A stretch of DNA of 64,000 nucleotides from Candidatus Bathyarchaeota archaeon (GCA_026014735.1 JAOZHT010000001.1:806001-870000), one strand, 5' to 3'. Numbered from the stretch's first letter, positions 34,774 through 43,662 are shown. A program made the numbers and translations. Notes: generated by a model from the letters alone, not told the origin.

Positions 34774-35719
34774 CCAGCACCACAGACAAAGGATTATCCA
34801 ACATCAACACACACAAAATATAGCCACTATAGCCACGTCTAACAACAACAAAAATGCAGCTCCGCAGCCAAGCCCCCGAAAACCACAACCACCCAAACAC
34901 AACAAAAACGGCGCCAACACCCGCCCGTATACAGAAGCATCAACCAAACACACTTTTGTACCCACTCACCGCTGGCGGCAACACAAAAGGTCCACCAAAA
35001 GCCCAAAACAGCAAGCCCCGAAAACTTTAACGAAAAACAGCCAAGTTTCCGCAAACGGCTGCAAAACAGGAAAAAAGGCTCTTGGAACTCGAAGGCTACC
35101 CGAAAAACCCCAGTTATGCTTCGCATGGAGATTTTCGCAGGTACTTATATGAGGCCCCGATATTCTCCATGCCAAGCTCCCCTAGGGAAGCCGATGGAGG
35201 ATGATTCAGGGGTATTTTGGGTTTAAAGGCTGTTTTTGAGGTTATTGTTTTGATGTTTGGTGAAAAAACCTGCGCCCATTTTCCCCCGAGGGGGTTTCGC
35301 AGGCAAACAACATTGAATAGGGCCTTTTACTGCAAAAAAAGCCGTTTTTAGGGGTTTTTGGGCTAAAAGAGCCATGCGGTCTACCGAAGATATTGTTGAT
35401 TACTCAGGCGTTTTTTTCGGGTGATTCTGCAGCAGCTTTTCATCTGAGCCACTGCGAAAAGAGCAACAGCGTGTAAAGCCGCCGCATGCATGGCTACAGA
35501 GAGGGCTTGGATACTGAAGCGGTGTACCGGCTGGTCTAAGCGAGAACTGGGGTGGGAGGCGGCGGATTTGGGGTTTGGGGTCGGCTGATTTTGCCGTTTT
35601 GGCAGGTGATGCATGCGGGTGGGGGGTTGGGTCTGGTGAGGCAATGGTGGTGTCTGGGCAACTATGAGCTTAGCAATAGCTGTTCAGCTAAGAAAAAAGG
35701 GCAGAAGAAGGAAGAGGGC
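34774..35719. other. Long intergenic region with hairpins and a Q repeat
   Basis: Contains a minus-strand Q repeat at 34925-34960, an A/C-rich plus strand to about 35130, a TATA-like CTTATATG near 35142, and two strong hairpins: 35165-35199 (CTCCAT...ATGGAG with an inner GCTCCC/GGGAAGC) and 35269-35303 (CCTGCG...CGCAGG enclosing CCCCC/GGGGG). No credible reading frame. The hairpin pair downstream of the TATA-like site could be an RNA gene. Confidence 0.45.
34925..34960 (-). repeat. Q repeat
   Basis: Minus strand AAAAGTGTGTTTGGTTGATG then CTTCTGTATACGG. Shares about 30 of 38 bases with the copy at 30061-30095 and points toward the Hjc-like gene. Confidence 0.65.
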
Positions 35720-36931
35720 TTAGCGTTCCCTGTAGCGTTCTTCCACTGCTTCTGAGGGAACCCCGCCTGCGTTGACGGTGGATTGGTAGCCGAAGGATTT
35801 CCAGTTTGATGGCAACTGGTCTTCGCCCACAAAGTGCTTGTCGAGGGGACGCAAGTTAACCTGCTGCGCTAAAACTTTGTTTACGTATTCCTTGTTGGGT
35901 TCAAACACGATCAGCGGCTCGATCTTTTCGACTTTAAGTATATCGCGGATGTCTTTTTTCTCGTATTTTAGCAGCAGGTCATTGCATGTGTTGAAGTGGT
36001 CGATTTCGTGGCTGAGAAACTCTGCCCAGACGCTACGGATGCGTTCGTTGGGTTCGGTCTGCATGCAGCTGAAATAGTTGTAGGCTTCGTTTAGCTGCAG
36101 AAGCGTCATCTGCTCAAGCGCGGTTGCGTTGGGGTCGCCCACTGCCTCATACTGCGATACATGCTGCTCCTCGATTTCCGCAATCTCAGCGTAGAGTCTT
36201 CGGCCTAAATCATCATTGAGCATGCCTCCGTGGCCACGGTAGTAGAGCATAGTCTGCTGCTCACCGGAAACGATGGTGAAGTAGTTCATCCACGACTTGG
36301 CAGCAGTGTCGGCTTTGTCAACGTGAAGGCGCATTTCATCGTCGGGGTGACGGTGCTCAACGCTGGTTGGGCGCCCCGGCTTGATTTCGGTGTTACCCTG
36401 AACGATGGCTTCAGCATTTTTCTTCTCTAAAAGCGCCATTAGCATGCTGTAGCGGTAAAGATGGTCAAAGTCCTCCAGTAACGCGAAATCTAGAACCTGC
36501 CTGAAATAGTCGTTTGGCTCGTTTTTCGCCAGATTTGCGGTGAGGTCTACGGCGACCTGCTCGTAGCCTATGGTGGTTTCTATTATGCTCTGGTTGGGTG
36601 GGTTAAGCCAATCCACCGTCATCTGATGCTGCGAGTCGGCGCGGCGGATACCAGCGAGTTTTCGGTTGATTTCGTCGTTGTCAGTCATGCGGGCGATGGC
36701 GTGGGATGTTATTACGCTGTTGTTTTCGATGCCATTCATCAGAATTACCCGGGTTCGTGTGTAGGCATCCACGCGGTCTTTGTCATATGGGGTTTTTATG
36801 AGTGCAGTCCAGTTCATGAATTGTTGCTCAAGGGGGGTGCTTTTGAATTCGAATGGTCTGAAATCTTTTTGCCCTGTTGCGGTCTTGATGGTTTCCTGTA
36901 CTGTGTTTCGTATTTTTTCCATTCTTTCCAT
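35720..36931 (-). CDS. Ferritin-like-fold protein, unknown function
   Basis: 403 residues, almost all helical. A long middle segment (about 100-345) has repeated Glu and Glu/His pairs (FALLEDFDHLYRYSML, AEIAEIEEQHVSQYEAV, AEFLSHEIDHFNTCND) at spacings of a ferritin/rubrerythrin four-helix bundle with possible di-iron ligands. N- and C-terminal parts are unique. It stands alone. Might be an iron-binding or oxidase protein; not confirmed. Confidence 0.65.
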   Translation of the reverse strand: MERMEKIRNTVQETIKTATGQKDFRPFEFKSTPLEQQFMNWTALIKTPYDKDRVDAYTRTRVILMNGIENNSVITSHAIARMTDNDEINRKLAGIRRADSQHQMTVDWLNPPNQSIIETTIGYEQVAVDLTANLAKNEPNDYFRQVLDFALLEDFDHLYRYSMLMALLEKKNAEAIVQGNTEIKPGRPTSVEHRHPDDEMRLHVDKADTAAKSWMNYFTIVSGEQQTMLYYRGHGGMLNDDLGRRLYAEIAEIEEQHVSQYEAVGDPNATALEQMTLLQLNEAYNYFSCMQTEPNERIRSVWAEFLSHEIDHFNTCNDLLLKYEKKDIRDILKVEKIEPLIVFEPNKEYVNKVLAQQVNLRPLDKHFVGEDQLPSNWKSFGYQSTVNAGGVPSEAVEERYRER

Positions 36932-37005
36932 GGTGCATCAAGGCAAAATGACCAATAGCGTTATTATCGATATGTGGTTCCGAACTGAAGCCACAGTTTT
37001 ACCGA

Positions 37006-37224
37006 TTACCCTTGCATGCCAGATATCGCTAGCGGTTGGTTTAATCCGTGGACTCGGCGGTGATGCCGGTCATGTTCCTCTAAGGTGTCAAAGAGCAGCC
37101 CGCAGTCGCGGCATCTGTAGTGATTACTGTCAAATGCTTGGGAGGCATCCGTGTAATCTTGAAGCGCATTTTCTACATCTTCACCTATCACTTCACGGTA
37201 TCCAACGTGGGTTTTAGGTTTCAT
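37006..37224 (-). CDS. Small C2H2 zinc-finger protein
   Basis: 72 residues from the ATG at 37224, eight bases after AAGGTGA. The finger is YRCRDCGLLFDTLEEHDRHHRRVHG (CxxC...HxxxH), unusual in archaea but seen as single fingers in TACK lineages. N-terminus TKVGYREVIGEDVENALQDYT is acidic. Likely protein- or DNA-binding. The Q repeat at 37339 lies in its leader. Confidence 0.7.
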   Translation of the reverse strand: MKPKTHVGYREVIGEDVENALQDYTDASQAFDSNHYRCRDCGLLFDTLEEHDRHHRRVHGLNQPLAISGMQG

Positions 37225-37338
37225 CTCAAAGTCACCTTCAATGGAGAACGCGTGCACACTTGATGAAGCGTTTAAAACTTTAAGCCTATGTGAGTGGCGC
37301 AAGACTGCAACGAGAAGACCAGCCGCGTAGCCACGGGT

Positions 37339-37370
37339 TTGTATACAAAAGCATCGCCCAAAACAGTTCT
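37339..37370 (-). repeat. Q repeat
   Basis: Minus strand ACTGTTTTGGGCGATGC then TTTTGTATACAA. It lies in the leader between the divergent zinc-finger gene and the YjbQ gene. Confidence 0.6.
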
Positions 37371-37418
37371 AGAAAGGTTTTTCAGCAAAGCTATCCGAGT
37401 AAATCATGTGATGCCTCG

Positions 37419-37832
37419 ATGTCGGGTTTTAGAGTGGCAAGCAAAACCGTCAAGTTCACCACTAAAAACGCAATTGACTTTGTGAATCTTTCAGACAAAA
37501 TCCAGGAAACTGTGACTGCATCCGAAATCAGAAACGGCATCGTACATGTCTTTGCGCCCCACGCAACAGGCATCTGCATTTTAACTGAAAACGACGCCCC
37601 CCTGCTTGAAGACATCAAAGCCTTCCTCGAGGAACTGGCGCCAAGGCAAGGACATTATTATCACCCATCAAATGCCCATGCGCATCTACGTTCGATGCTG
37701 CTGCCGCCGGATAAAACCTTGCCCGTGATGAATGGGCAAGTGATGTTTGGAACTTGGCAGTCGCTGTTTTTTGTGGAAACTGATGTGTATCCGAGGGAGC
37801 GGACCGTGATTATTCAAGTCATGGGCGAATGA
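37419..37832 (+). CDS. YjbQ family protein (secondary thiamine-phosphate synthase-like)
   Basis: 137 residues from the ATG at 37419. FVNLSDKIQETVTASEIRNGIVHVFAPHATGICILTENDAPLLEDIKAFLEEL and HYYHPSNAHAHLRSML, with EVDVYPRERTV-like end, match UPF0047/YjbQ. Bacterial members have weak thiamine-phosphate synthase activity; the physiological role is not firm. Confidence 0.88.
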   Translation: MSGFRVASKTVKFTTKNAIDFVNLSDKIQETVTASEIRNGIVHVFAPHATGICILTENDAPLLEDIKAFLEELAPRQGHYYHPSNAHAHLRSMLLPPDKTLPVMNGQVMFGTWQSLFFVETDVYPRERTVIIQVMGE

Positions 37833-38204
37833 GTAGCTGCGTCGGTTTTCGTTTTTCGTAGCTTTAGAAATCAGGTGCTTCCGTGAAATTATGCCATTTG
37901 AGTGCAATATCGCCTATGCCAAGAAGAAAATTTTAACTGTTTTATGTTAAAATTGTGGATTCGATTGCTTTTCGCACCATTCACCAAAGACAAATAATAT
38001 CCACCGCAGCTAAAAACAGCAAAAAACCAAACCTCAAATTGACTAGACAGACCAAAACAGTCTAAAAACCCCACTTAAACCCTCTCAGACCAGCCTCAAA
38101 TCAACCAAAACAGCCTCAGGAAAGCAGAAAAGAAGCCGCAGCAGAGCATTTGCTGCCCTGCCCAAGCATGATTATATAAGGTTCGTGCCCCTTCGAAAAA
38201 TCAA
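37833..38204. other. Intergenic with R repeat and P repeat
   Basis: R copy (minus) at 37930-37974 includes ACATAAAACAGTTAAAA. P (ATGATTATATAAGGTTCG) at 38168-38185 on the plus strand is followed by TGCCCCTTCGA. The rest is A/C-rich with no gene. P points into the 3' end of the nicotinamidase gene. Confidence 0.45.
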
Positions 38205-38942
38205 CTAATGCTCTGAAGGCAACCGCTTATTAGCTCCCCTTGACCGCATCCGCGCATGCTTCTTCTCCGCAGCCATACCCGTTGCTTGGTCAGCTAACTG
38301 GTCTGGCTCCGATTCCTCCAAAGAGAGGTCATCTGCCACCGTAAGGAAATCGGCTTCAGTAGCTAACTCTGCGCCGCTCTCCTGCATCGCCTCAACAGCG
38401 CGGTCAACATCGCCGGACTGCACATTGATGCCTAAAGTAGCATCCATCAAAACAACCGCGCCAAAACCCAGCTTGCAGGCGTCAAGCACCGTGTTCACCA
38501 CGCAATAATCCGTAGCCAACCCCGCCACAAAAAGCCGCGTAACCCTCAGTTGACTTAGCTTGTCTGCCAAGAGGGTGCCGTCGAAGACAGAGTATGCTTC
38601 GCGGTTGGGGTCGGTAGCTTTGGAGATAATGAGGACGTTTTGGGGAAGGGTTAGGGCGGGGCTGAATTTTGCGCCGGCGGTGTTTTGGATGCAGTGGGGT
38701 GGCCAGGGTCCACCTTGGGCTTCAAAGGACACATGATTTTTGGGGTGCCAGTCGCGTGAGGCAATGATGGGGGCATTTGCCTTCTCAAACCGTTTGGTGT
38801 AATTGTTGATTACGGGGATTATTTCGTCTCCGCCTGCCACGGGCAGGGCGCCGCCGGGCAGAAAATCAATCTGGATGTCTGTGATGAGGAAGGCGTCTGT
38901 TCCGGTTAAGATGTAGGTTTTATCCACAGAGGTCACCATCAT
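38205..38942 (-). CDS. pncA: Nicotinamidase (isochorismatase family)
   Basis: 245 residues. Catalytic Asp in ITDIQIDFLPGG near 18-29, the metal-binding SRDWHPKNHVSF near 64-75, Lys in LIISKATDPNREAYS near 112 and the catalytic Cys in GLATDYCVVNT near 147. Hydrolyses nicotinamide to nicotinate for NAD recycling. The last 35 residues (AEKKHARMRSRGANKRLPSEH) are a basic tail not seen in most relatives. Confidence 0.93.
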   Translation of the reverse strand: MMVTSVDKTYILTGTDAFLITDIQIDFLPGGALPVAGGDEIIPVINNYTKRFEKANAPIIASRDWHPKNHVSFEAQGGPWPPHCIQNTAGAKFSPALTLPQNVLIISKATDPNREAYSVFDGTLLADKLSQLRVTRLFVAGLATDYCVVNTVLDACKLGFGAVVLMDATLGINVQSGDVDRAVEAMQESGAELATEADFLTVADDLSLEESEPDQLADQATGMAAEKKHARMRSRGANKRLPSEH

Positions 38943-39089
38943 AGAATCAAGCGTTTGCCAATTTAAAATTGTCTACAAGAAACATAAGGTTAACCGTGGT
39001 CGGGGGAATAAACCTTTACACAGCCAAGCATTGCGTCGTGAAAAACGTAATAAGCCATCAATGAGATAATTTATTGTGGTGAAGCCGAG

Positions 39090-39359
39090 TTGGCAATTCT
39101 GGCATATGTCCTTTTTAAAGTGGCTTCCGGAACCGAGCGTGAAGTTGCACAGAAGCTGGTTGAATTCAGCGAGGTTTTAGAGGCCGATATTTTGTTTGGC
39201 GAATATGATGTTGTGGCTAGGCTATCGGTGGCGGATTTGTCTAAGCTGGAGGGATTTGTATCTGAGACTATCCGCACGGTAAGTAATGTGTTGGTTACGT
39301 CCACGATGATTATCTCTCGGGAGTACAAGGGAAAAAGCAGCCGATCCCCAGGCGCTTGA
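39090..39359 (+). CDS. Lrp/AsnC ligand-binding (RAM) domain, stand-alone
   Basis: 89 residues, TTG start. AYVLFKVASGTEREVAQKLVEF, EADILFGEYDVVARLSVADLSKLEGFVSETIRTVSNVLVTSTMIIS is the alpha-beta sandwich of the Lrp effector domain without an HTH. Such proteins may pair with full regulators to sense amino acids. A second stand-alone RAM gene is at 44032. Confidence 0.85.
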   Translation: MAILAYVLFKVASGTEREVAQKLVEFSEVLEADILFGEYDVVARLSVADLSKLEGFVSETIRTVSNVLVTSTMIISREYKGKSSRSPGA

Positions 39360-40028
39360 GTCGCGGTTTTTGATGCTGTCTTTCAGCGTAGCTTATCCTT
39401 CGCTGTTTGCAGCCGCCAAAATGCCTCTTGATGGTGAAAATTTACAGCAACCATCAACTTTACAGACTGAACACAGGGCGTTTTTAACTTTTAAATGTAA
39501 AAAGCGACCATTCGAAACTATTTCGTTCAAGCAAAACAGCAGAAAATCCGCTAACAGGAAAACTCTGCCGCCAAACCAACAAAAAACCCGCGACAACCAG
39601 CCAACCGCAGCACAAGAACTCCTCACAAGGTAACCCCAAACCCCAATTAGCCCTGCCGAACCCGCCAAAACGCCCTAAAAACCAACCGATTCAGCACCCA
39701 AACGGCAAGGAACCATCGCAAAGAAGCTCGGAGAGACGAAATCTTGCGAAAAAGGGTCAGGCAGCGTCTTCTGTGAGCCTCAGAGGACAGCGTTAAGCCG
39801 CCGGCAGGAACCTACAGCAGCACTTTTCCCTTCAGGCACCGCTCAAAAGTTTTTCAAGCGCTCTTAAGGGTTGATGATTATATAAGGTTCGCCCCGCTTC
39901 GAGGAAAAACGCCTTTTTGGCCCGTGTGAAATGGCCCGTGAGGAAAAACTGTGTTGTGGCGATGCTTTTGTATACGGCTCACGATAGCCTTATCTTGAAA
40001 GCCCAACAATACTAAAGCGGCGTCAAAT
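39360..40028. other. Long intergenic with R, P and Q repeats
   Basis: R copy (minus) 39481-39535, A/C-rich stretch to about 39720, a self-complementary segment (GTCTTCTG at about 39750 with CAGAGGAC at about 39765), then P at 39874-39891 and Q at 39945-39977 reading toward nnr. The TATA box in P probably serves nnr, giving a leader of about 120 bases that includes Q. Confidence 0.5.
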
Positions 40029-41561
40029 ATGCAAAACAGCCAGTTCATCAGCAGCCGCAACATGCGAGCCCTAGAACTTAACGCAGAATACTATGGTTTC
40101 AGCCTGCTACAGCTAATGGAGCTTGCGGGGCAAAACGTAGCTGCCACAGTGAGCAGCCGCTTCTCCAAAGACAAATCCGTCGTCATCTTCTGCGGGTTAG
40201 GCGGCAACGGGGGCGATGGCTTCGTGGCGGCGCGGCATCTTTCGGCGGCTGGTTTTAGGGTATCGGTGGTTTTGGTGGGCAGAGGCAGAGACATCAGCCA
40301 CCCATCAGCGCTTAGCAACTATCAGATCCTCCAAGCCCTAAACGGAAAAATCCCCCTCGTTCAAGCATCCGACAGCTCAGATATCCCCCAAGTCTCCGCC
40401 GACGTCGTCGTAGACGCGTTGCTGGGAACAGGCACCAAAGGAAAACTCAAAGCCCCCATCGCTCAGGTAGTCGAATGCATCAACGCCATGGGGGGCTTCA
40501 AAGTCGCCGTTGACGTGCCCACAGGCATCGATTCAGACAGCGGCGAGGTTTTAGGCTGCGCGGTTAAGGCGGATTTAACGGTTACTTTCCACCGAGCCAA
40601 GCAGGGGCTGGAAAAAGCCAAGGCTTATTCCGGCGAGGTGGTGGTGGGCGGCATCGGTTTACCCCTCGAACTGGAAGGGTTTGCGGGTCCAGGCGATGTG
40701 CACTTAGCCTCTAAACCCCGTGGCTCAGCGGCGCATAAAGGCGATTTTGGGCGGCTGCTGGTCGTGGGCGGAAGCGAAGTGTTCTCGGGTGCACCCACAC
40801 TGGTTGCTCTGGCGGCTCTGCGAACCGGCGTGGACATCGTTTACCTTGCCGCTCCAGCCAAGACGGCGGCGGCTATTTCCTCGATTTCACCGGACCTGAT
40901 AACCATAAAACTCGTCGGCGACAACCTAAACCCCGCCAATGCCGAAACACTCCGGCCCTACTTGGGCAGCGTCGATGCAGTCGTAATGGGACCGGGGCTG
41001 GGCGTAGAAGCCGAAACAGAAAAATTCGTTGAAGCCTTCGTCTCTGAGGTGGAGGCGGCTGGGAAACCGCTGCTTTTGGATGCTGACGGCCTCAAAGCCT
41101 TCGCTAAATTCAAGCGTCCCCTCAAGGTGCCACTTGTGCTAACGCCCCATGCAGGCGAATACGCCATCCTCACAGGAGCGAAACTGCCCGAAGACCAGCC
41201 TGACCGCGTCGCGGCAATCCAGAAAACCGCCAAAAAACTCGAGGCAACCCTGCTGGTGAAGGGCAAAGTCGACATCATCGCAGGCCCCAAACAGGCAAAG
41301 CTGAATTTCACAGGTAACCCCGGCATGACTGTAGGCGGCACCGGCGACGTTTTAAGCGGCGTCGTAGGCGGCTTGCTGGCGCAGCATGCAGACAGCTTTG
41401 AGGCTGCCGTAGCAGGAGCTTATGTTAATGGCGCGGCAGGGGACTTCGTGGCGGCAGAGGTGGGTTTCCATATGGTTGCTTCTGATCTGCTGGATTGGAT
41501 TCCCCAGGTGCTAAACGAGCCCATGAGCCATTTGAAGGTGCAAAAGGTCAGTGGACACTGA
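40029..41561 (+). CDS. nnr: Bifunctional NAD(P)HX epimerase/dehydratase
   Basis: 510 residues. N-terminal epimerase (YjeF_N): RNMRALELNAEYYG, FCGLGGNGGDGFVAARHL near 55-72, DVPTGIDSDSGE near 160. C-terminal ADP-dependent dehydratase: GSEVFSGAPTLVALAALRTG, LTPHAGEYAILTG near 375 and NPGMTVGGTGDVLSGVVGGLLAQ near 430. Repairs hydrated NADH and NADPH. Its 3' end overlaps tsr3 by 11 bases. Confidence 0.95.
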   Translation: MQNSQFISSRNMRALELNAEYYGFSLLQLMELAGQNVAATVSSRFSKDKSVVIFCGLGGNGGDGFVAARHLSAAGFRVSVVLVGRGRDISHPSALSNYQILQALNGKIPLVQASDSSDIPQVSADVVVDALLGTGTKGKLKAPIAQVVECINAMGGFKVAVDVPTGIDSDSGEVLGCAVKADLTVTFHRAKQGLEKAKAYSGEVVVGGIGLPLELEGFAGPGDVHLASKPRGSAAHKGDFGRLLVVGGSEVFSGAPTLVALAALRTGVDIVYLAAPAKTAAAISSISPDLITIKLVGDNLNPANAETLRPYLGSVDAVVMGPGLGVEAETEKFVEAFVSEVEAAGKPLLLDADGLKAFAKFKRPLKVPLVLTPHAGEYAILTGAKLPEDQPDRVAAIQKTAKKLEATLLVKGKVDIIAGPKQAKLNFTGNPGMTVGGTGDVLSGVVGGLLAQHADSFEAAVAGAYVNGAAGDFVAAEVGFHMVASDLLDWIPQVLNEPMSHLKVQKVSGH

Positions 41562-42108
41562 ATCTGAGGTGCAGCCGCAGGCGCTGCCGGTTCGACTCAC
41601 CATTTACCATGCGGCTCAGGATGATCCTAAAAAGAACACGGCGCTTCGGCTTAAACGGCGGGGCCTAGCCCGAATCGTCACCAGCGTGAGGTTTCTGCCT
41701 AAAAGAGCCATCGTGCTTAACCCGTTTAGCCAAATAGCGTTTTCACCCTCAGATCATGATCGGCTGGAGCAGTTTGGGTTGGCAGCGCTGGATTGCAGCT
41801 GGGAACACGCCCAGAAAGTCATGGGTGAACATGTGCGTGGAACCAGCCGCTGCCTGCCGGTTCTGATTGCAGGCAACCCCGTGAACTATGGGAAGCTAAC
41901 TAAACTCTCCACTGCCGAAGCCATAGCCGCGGCGCTCTACGTCGGCGGCTTCCAGGAGGAGGCACATGCGGTTTTAGATATTTTTCCATGGGGCCACACC
42001 TTCTTTGAGCTCAACCAGATGCTTCTTGACAGCTACATCACCGCCAAGGACAGCGCCGAAATCGTGGAGATGCAGGCTAAATTGCTTGCAACCAAAAAAC
42101 GCGAGTAA
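41551..42108 (+). CDS. tsr3: Tsr3-type 16S rRNA aminocarboxypropyltransferase
   Basis: 185 residues. LDCSWEHAQKV, RCLPVLIAGNPVNYGKLTKLSTAEAIAAALYVGG and DIFPWGHTFFELNQMLLDSY are the DUF367/Tsr3 signatures. Adds aminocarboxypropyl from SAM to the small-subunit rRNA. GTG start inside the end of nnr, so translationally coupled. Confidence 0.92.
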   Translation: MDTESEVQPQALPVRLTIYHAAQDDPKKNTALRLKRRGLARIVTSVRFLPKRAIVLNPFSQIAFSPSDHDRLEQFGLAALDCSWEHAQKVMGEHVRGTSRCLPVLIAGNPVNYGKLTKLSTAEAIAAALYVGGFQEEAHAVLDIFPWGHTFFELNQMLLDSYITAKDSAEIVEMQAKLLATKKRE

Positions 42109-42188
42109 CCTCTGGGTGATTGGGCTAATCAGAAACGTTAACGCTTATAGCTGACTTGCCCTTTTGATGGAGCGATGGCGAAGAAAGC

Positions 42189-42821
42189 TTGGTGTACATA
42201 ACAGATTTCTACATGTTCCTCGCTTCGGTTCTACTGATTTCGCTAAGTGGCGTGCTTATGCCAGGTCCCCTCTTCGCCGCCACAATCCAGAAAGCCGCTA
42301 AAAGCAAAATCTCAGGCGCCCTCATCGCAGTCGGACACGGCATAATCGAGTTTCCCCTGATGTTTGCCATCTTCTTTCTGCTAAGCGAATTCCAGGTTCC
42401 CGTCACAGTGCAGGTGGCGGTGGGTTTAGTCGGCGGAGCCCTGATGGTTTTCATGGGGGCGCAGACTTATCGCAGCCGACACACAGTACAGGACGCTGCG
42501 GTGAGTCCTAAACGGGACTCGGTGCTCGCCGGCGCCTACACTACCGCAGCCAACGCGGGGTTTATCCTGTGGTGGCTAACCATCGGTACAACCCTGATTT
42601 TTAACGCTAAAATCTTCGGGCTGCTTGGCTTCTCCATTTTTGCAGGCGTGCACTGGTTTGTTGACTTCGCATGGTACACGGCAGCGGCGTTTCTGATTTT
42701 CAAGTCCCAGCGCTTCTGGAACGAGAGGGTCCGCATGGGAATAACCTTGTTCTGTGTGGCGGTGTTTGTGGGCTTTGGCTTGTTCTTCATGGCGTCGGCG
42801 CTCTGGACGCTGCTGGCATAG
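42189..42821 (+). CDS. LysE family transporter
   Basis: 210 residues with about six membrane segments. The N-terminal SLSGVLMPGPLFAATIQKAAKSKISGALIAVGHGIIEFPL carries the GPxxxxxxxxxxxxG motif of the LysE/RhtB exporters. TTANAGFILWWLTIGT near 117 is the second conserved patch. Likely exports an amino acid or other small zwitterion. Confidence 0.87.
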   Translation: MVYITDFYMFLASVLLISLSGVLMPGPLFAATIQKAAKSKISGALIAVGHGIIEFPLMFAIFFLLSEFQVPVTVQVAVGLVGGALMVFMGAQTYRSRHTVQDAAVSPKRDSVLAGAYTTAANAGFILWWLTIGTTLIFNAKIFGLLGFSIFAGVHWFVDFAWYTAAAFLIFKSQRFWNERVRMGITLFCVAVFVGFGLFFMASALWTLLA

Positions 42822-42850
42822 TTAAATAGCAAAAAAGCGTAGAAGTACCT

Positions 42851-43402
42851 ATGGAATTTAACGTTGGAAACGCAACCCTACAGCTCATAGAGGGCGACAT
42901 CACAGACGTAGAAGCAGACGCAATCGTTAACGCAGCTAACCAGACGCTTCTGGGCGGAGCCGGAGTAGACGGCGCCATCCACAGCCGAGGTGGACCCAAA
43001 ATCCTTGAGGAATGCAAACGCATCCGCGACAAGGAGTGGCCCGACGGGTTGCCCACGGGAAACGCCGTCATCACCTCAGGCGGCAACCTCAAAGCCAAAC
43101 ATGTTATCCACACCGTCGGTCCAGTTTGGAGAGGCGGAGTCTACGATGAGGAGAAACTGCTTCGGAGGGCATACTGGAATTCGCTTAAGCTGGCTGCAGC
43201 AAACGGATTGAAATCTGTGGCGTTTCCTTCGGTTAGCACGGGCGCCTATGGGTACCCGACGCAGCAAGCCAGTGTCGTCGCGGTTTCAGCGATTAGGGAT
43301 TACCTGCAAAAAGAAGACAAAATAGAGCGGGTTGTGATGGTGCTGTTTTCTAAGCGGGACTTTGACATCTACGCTAAAGCAGCAGAGGAAATCCTTGGCT
43401 AA
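42851..43402 (+). CDS. Macro-domain protein (ADP-ribose binding)
   Basis: 183 residues. GDITDVEADAIVNAANQTLLGGAGVDGAIHSRGG near 15-48, TPTGNAVITSGGNLKAKHVIHTVGP-type block near 75-100, and PSVSTGAYGYP near 126 are the MacroD-like signatures of a deacetylase for O-acetyl-ADP-ribose or ADP-ribosylated targets. Convergent end overlaps the following gene by four bases. Confidence 0.93.
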   Translation: MEFNVGNATLQLIEGDITDVEADAIVNAANQTLLGGAGVDGAIHSRGGPKILEECKRIRDKEWPDGLPTGNAVITSGGNLKAKHVIHTVGPVWRGGVYDEEKLLRRAYWNSLKLAAANGLKSVAFPSVSTGAYGYPTQQASVVAVSAIRDYLQKEDKIERVVMVLFSKRDFDIYAKAAEEILG

Positions 43403-43662
43403 GTGACTTCCTGCACTTCGGTAATCGACGCCACGGGGATATCGAGTTGCTCCTGCACAACCGCAAGCACCGCGTCTTCACTTGGGCCTTCGATGATGAA
43501 TGCCGCTCGGTTCTCGCCGGTGCAGCAGTAGCAGGCTTTGGCTTCAACATCCTTGATTTTTCCTCTCGCAAGCATCTTGGCGGCGCCTTCCGCGCAGCTT
43601 TTGGGGTCTTTTCCAGAACGTAGGATGGCTGAATTTACTAAATATCTTGCCAAAAAATCCAC
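43399..43662 (-). CDS. 87-residue protein, unknown; ACT-like fold possible
   Basis: ARYLVNSAILRSGKDPKSCAEGAAKMLARGKIKDVEAKACYCCTGENRAAFIIEGPSEDAVLAVVQEQLDIPVASI. The beta-alpha-beta pattern and the CYCC cysteines suggest a small GYD-like or ACT-like dimeric protein. No family certain. Overlaps the end of the macro gene. Confidence 0.65.
   Translation of the reverse strand: MDFLARYLVNSAILRSGKDPKSCAEGAAKMLARGKIKDVEAKACYCCTGENRAAFIIEGPSEDAVLAVVQEQLDIPVASITEVQEVT

Noticed and set aside
35381-35644. 87-residue minus-strand frame
   Set aside because: Odd His/Pro/Gln-rich composition, no ribosome-binding site, and no support from neighbours.
39393-39668. 91-residue minus-strand frame in a repeat-rich gap
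   Set aside because: Composition follows the A/C-rich bias of the DNA, and it runs across the R repeat; no ribosome-binding site.
39740-39850. Possible SRP RNA (GGTCAGG and GGAACC-AGCAGC strings)
   Set aside because: Too short, and the helix 8 motifs are not in the right order or spacing.
30061-39977. Reading the P/Q units as C/D box guide RNAs
   Set aside because: TGATGA-like strings occur near P, but no matching D box (CTGA) at the right distance and no terminal stem.
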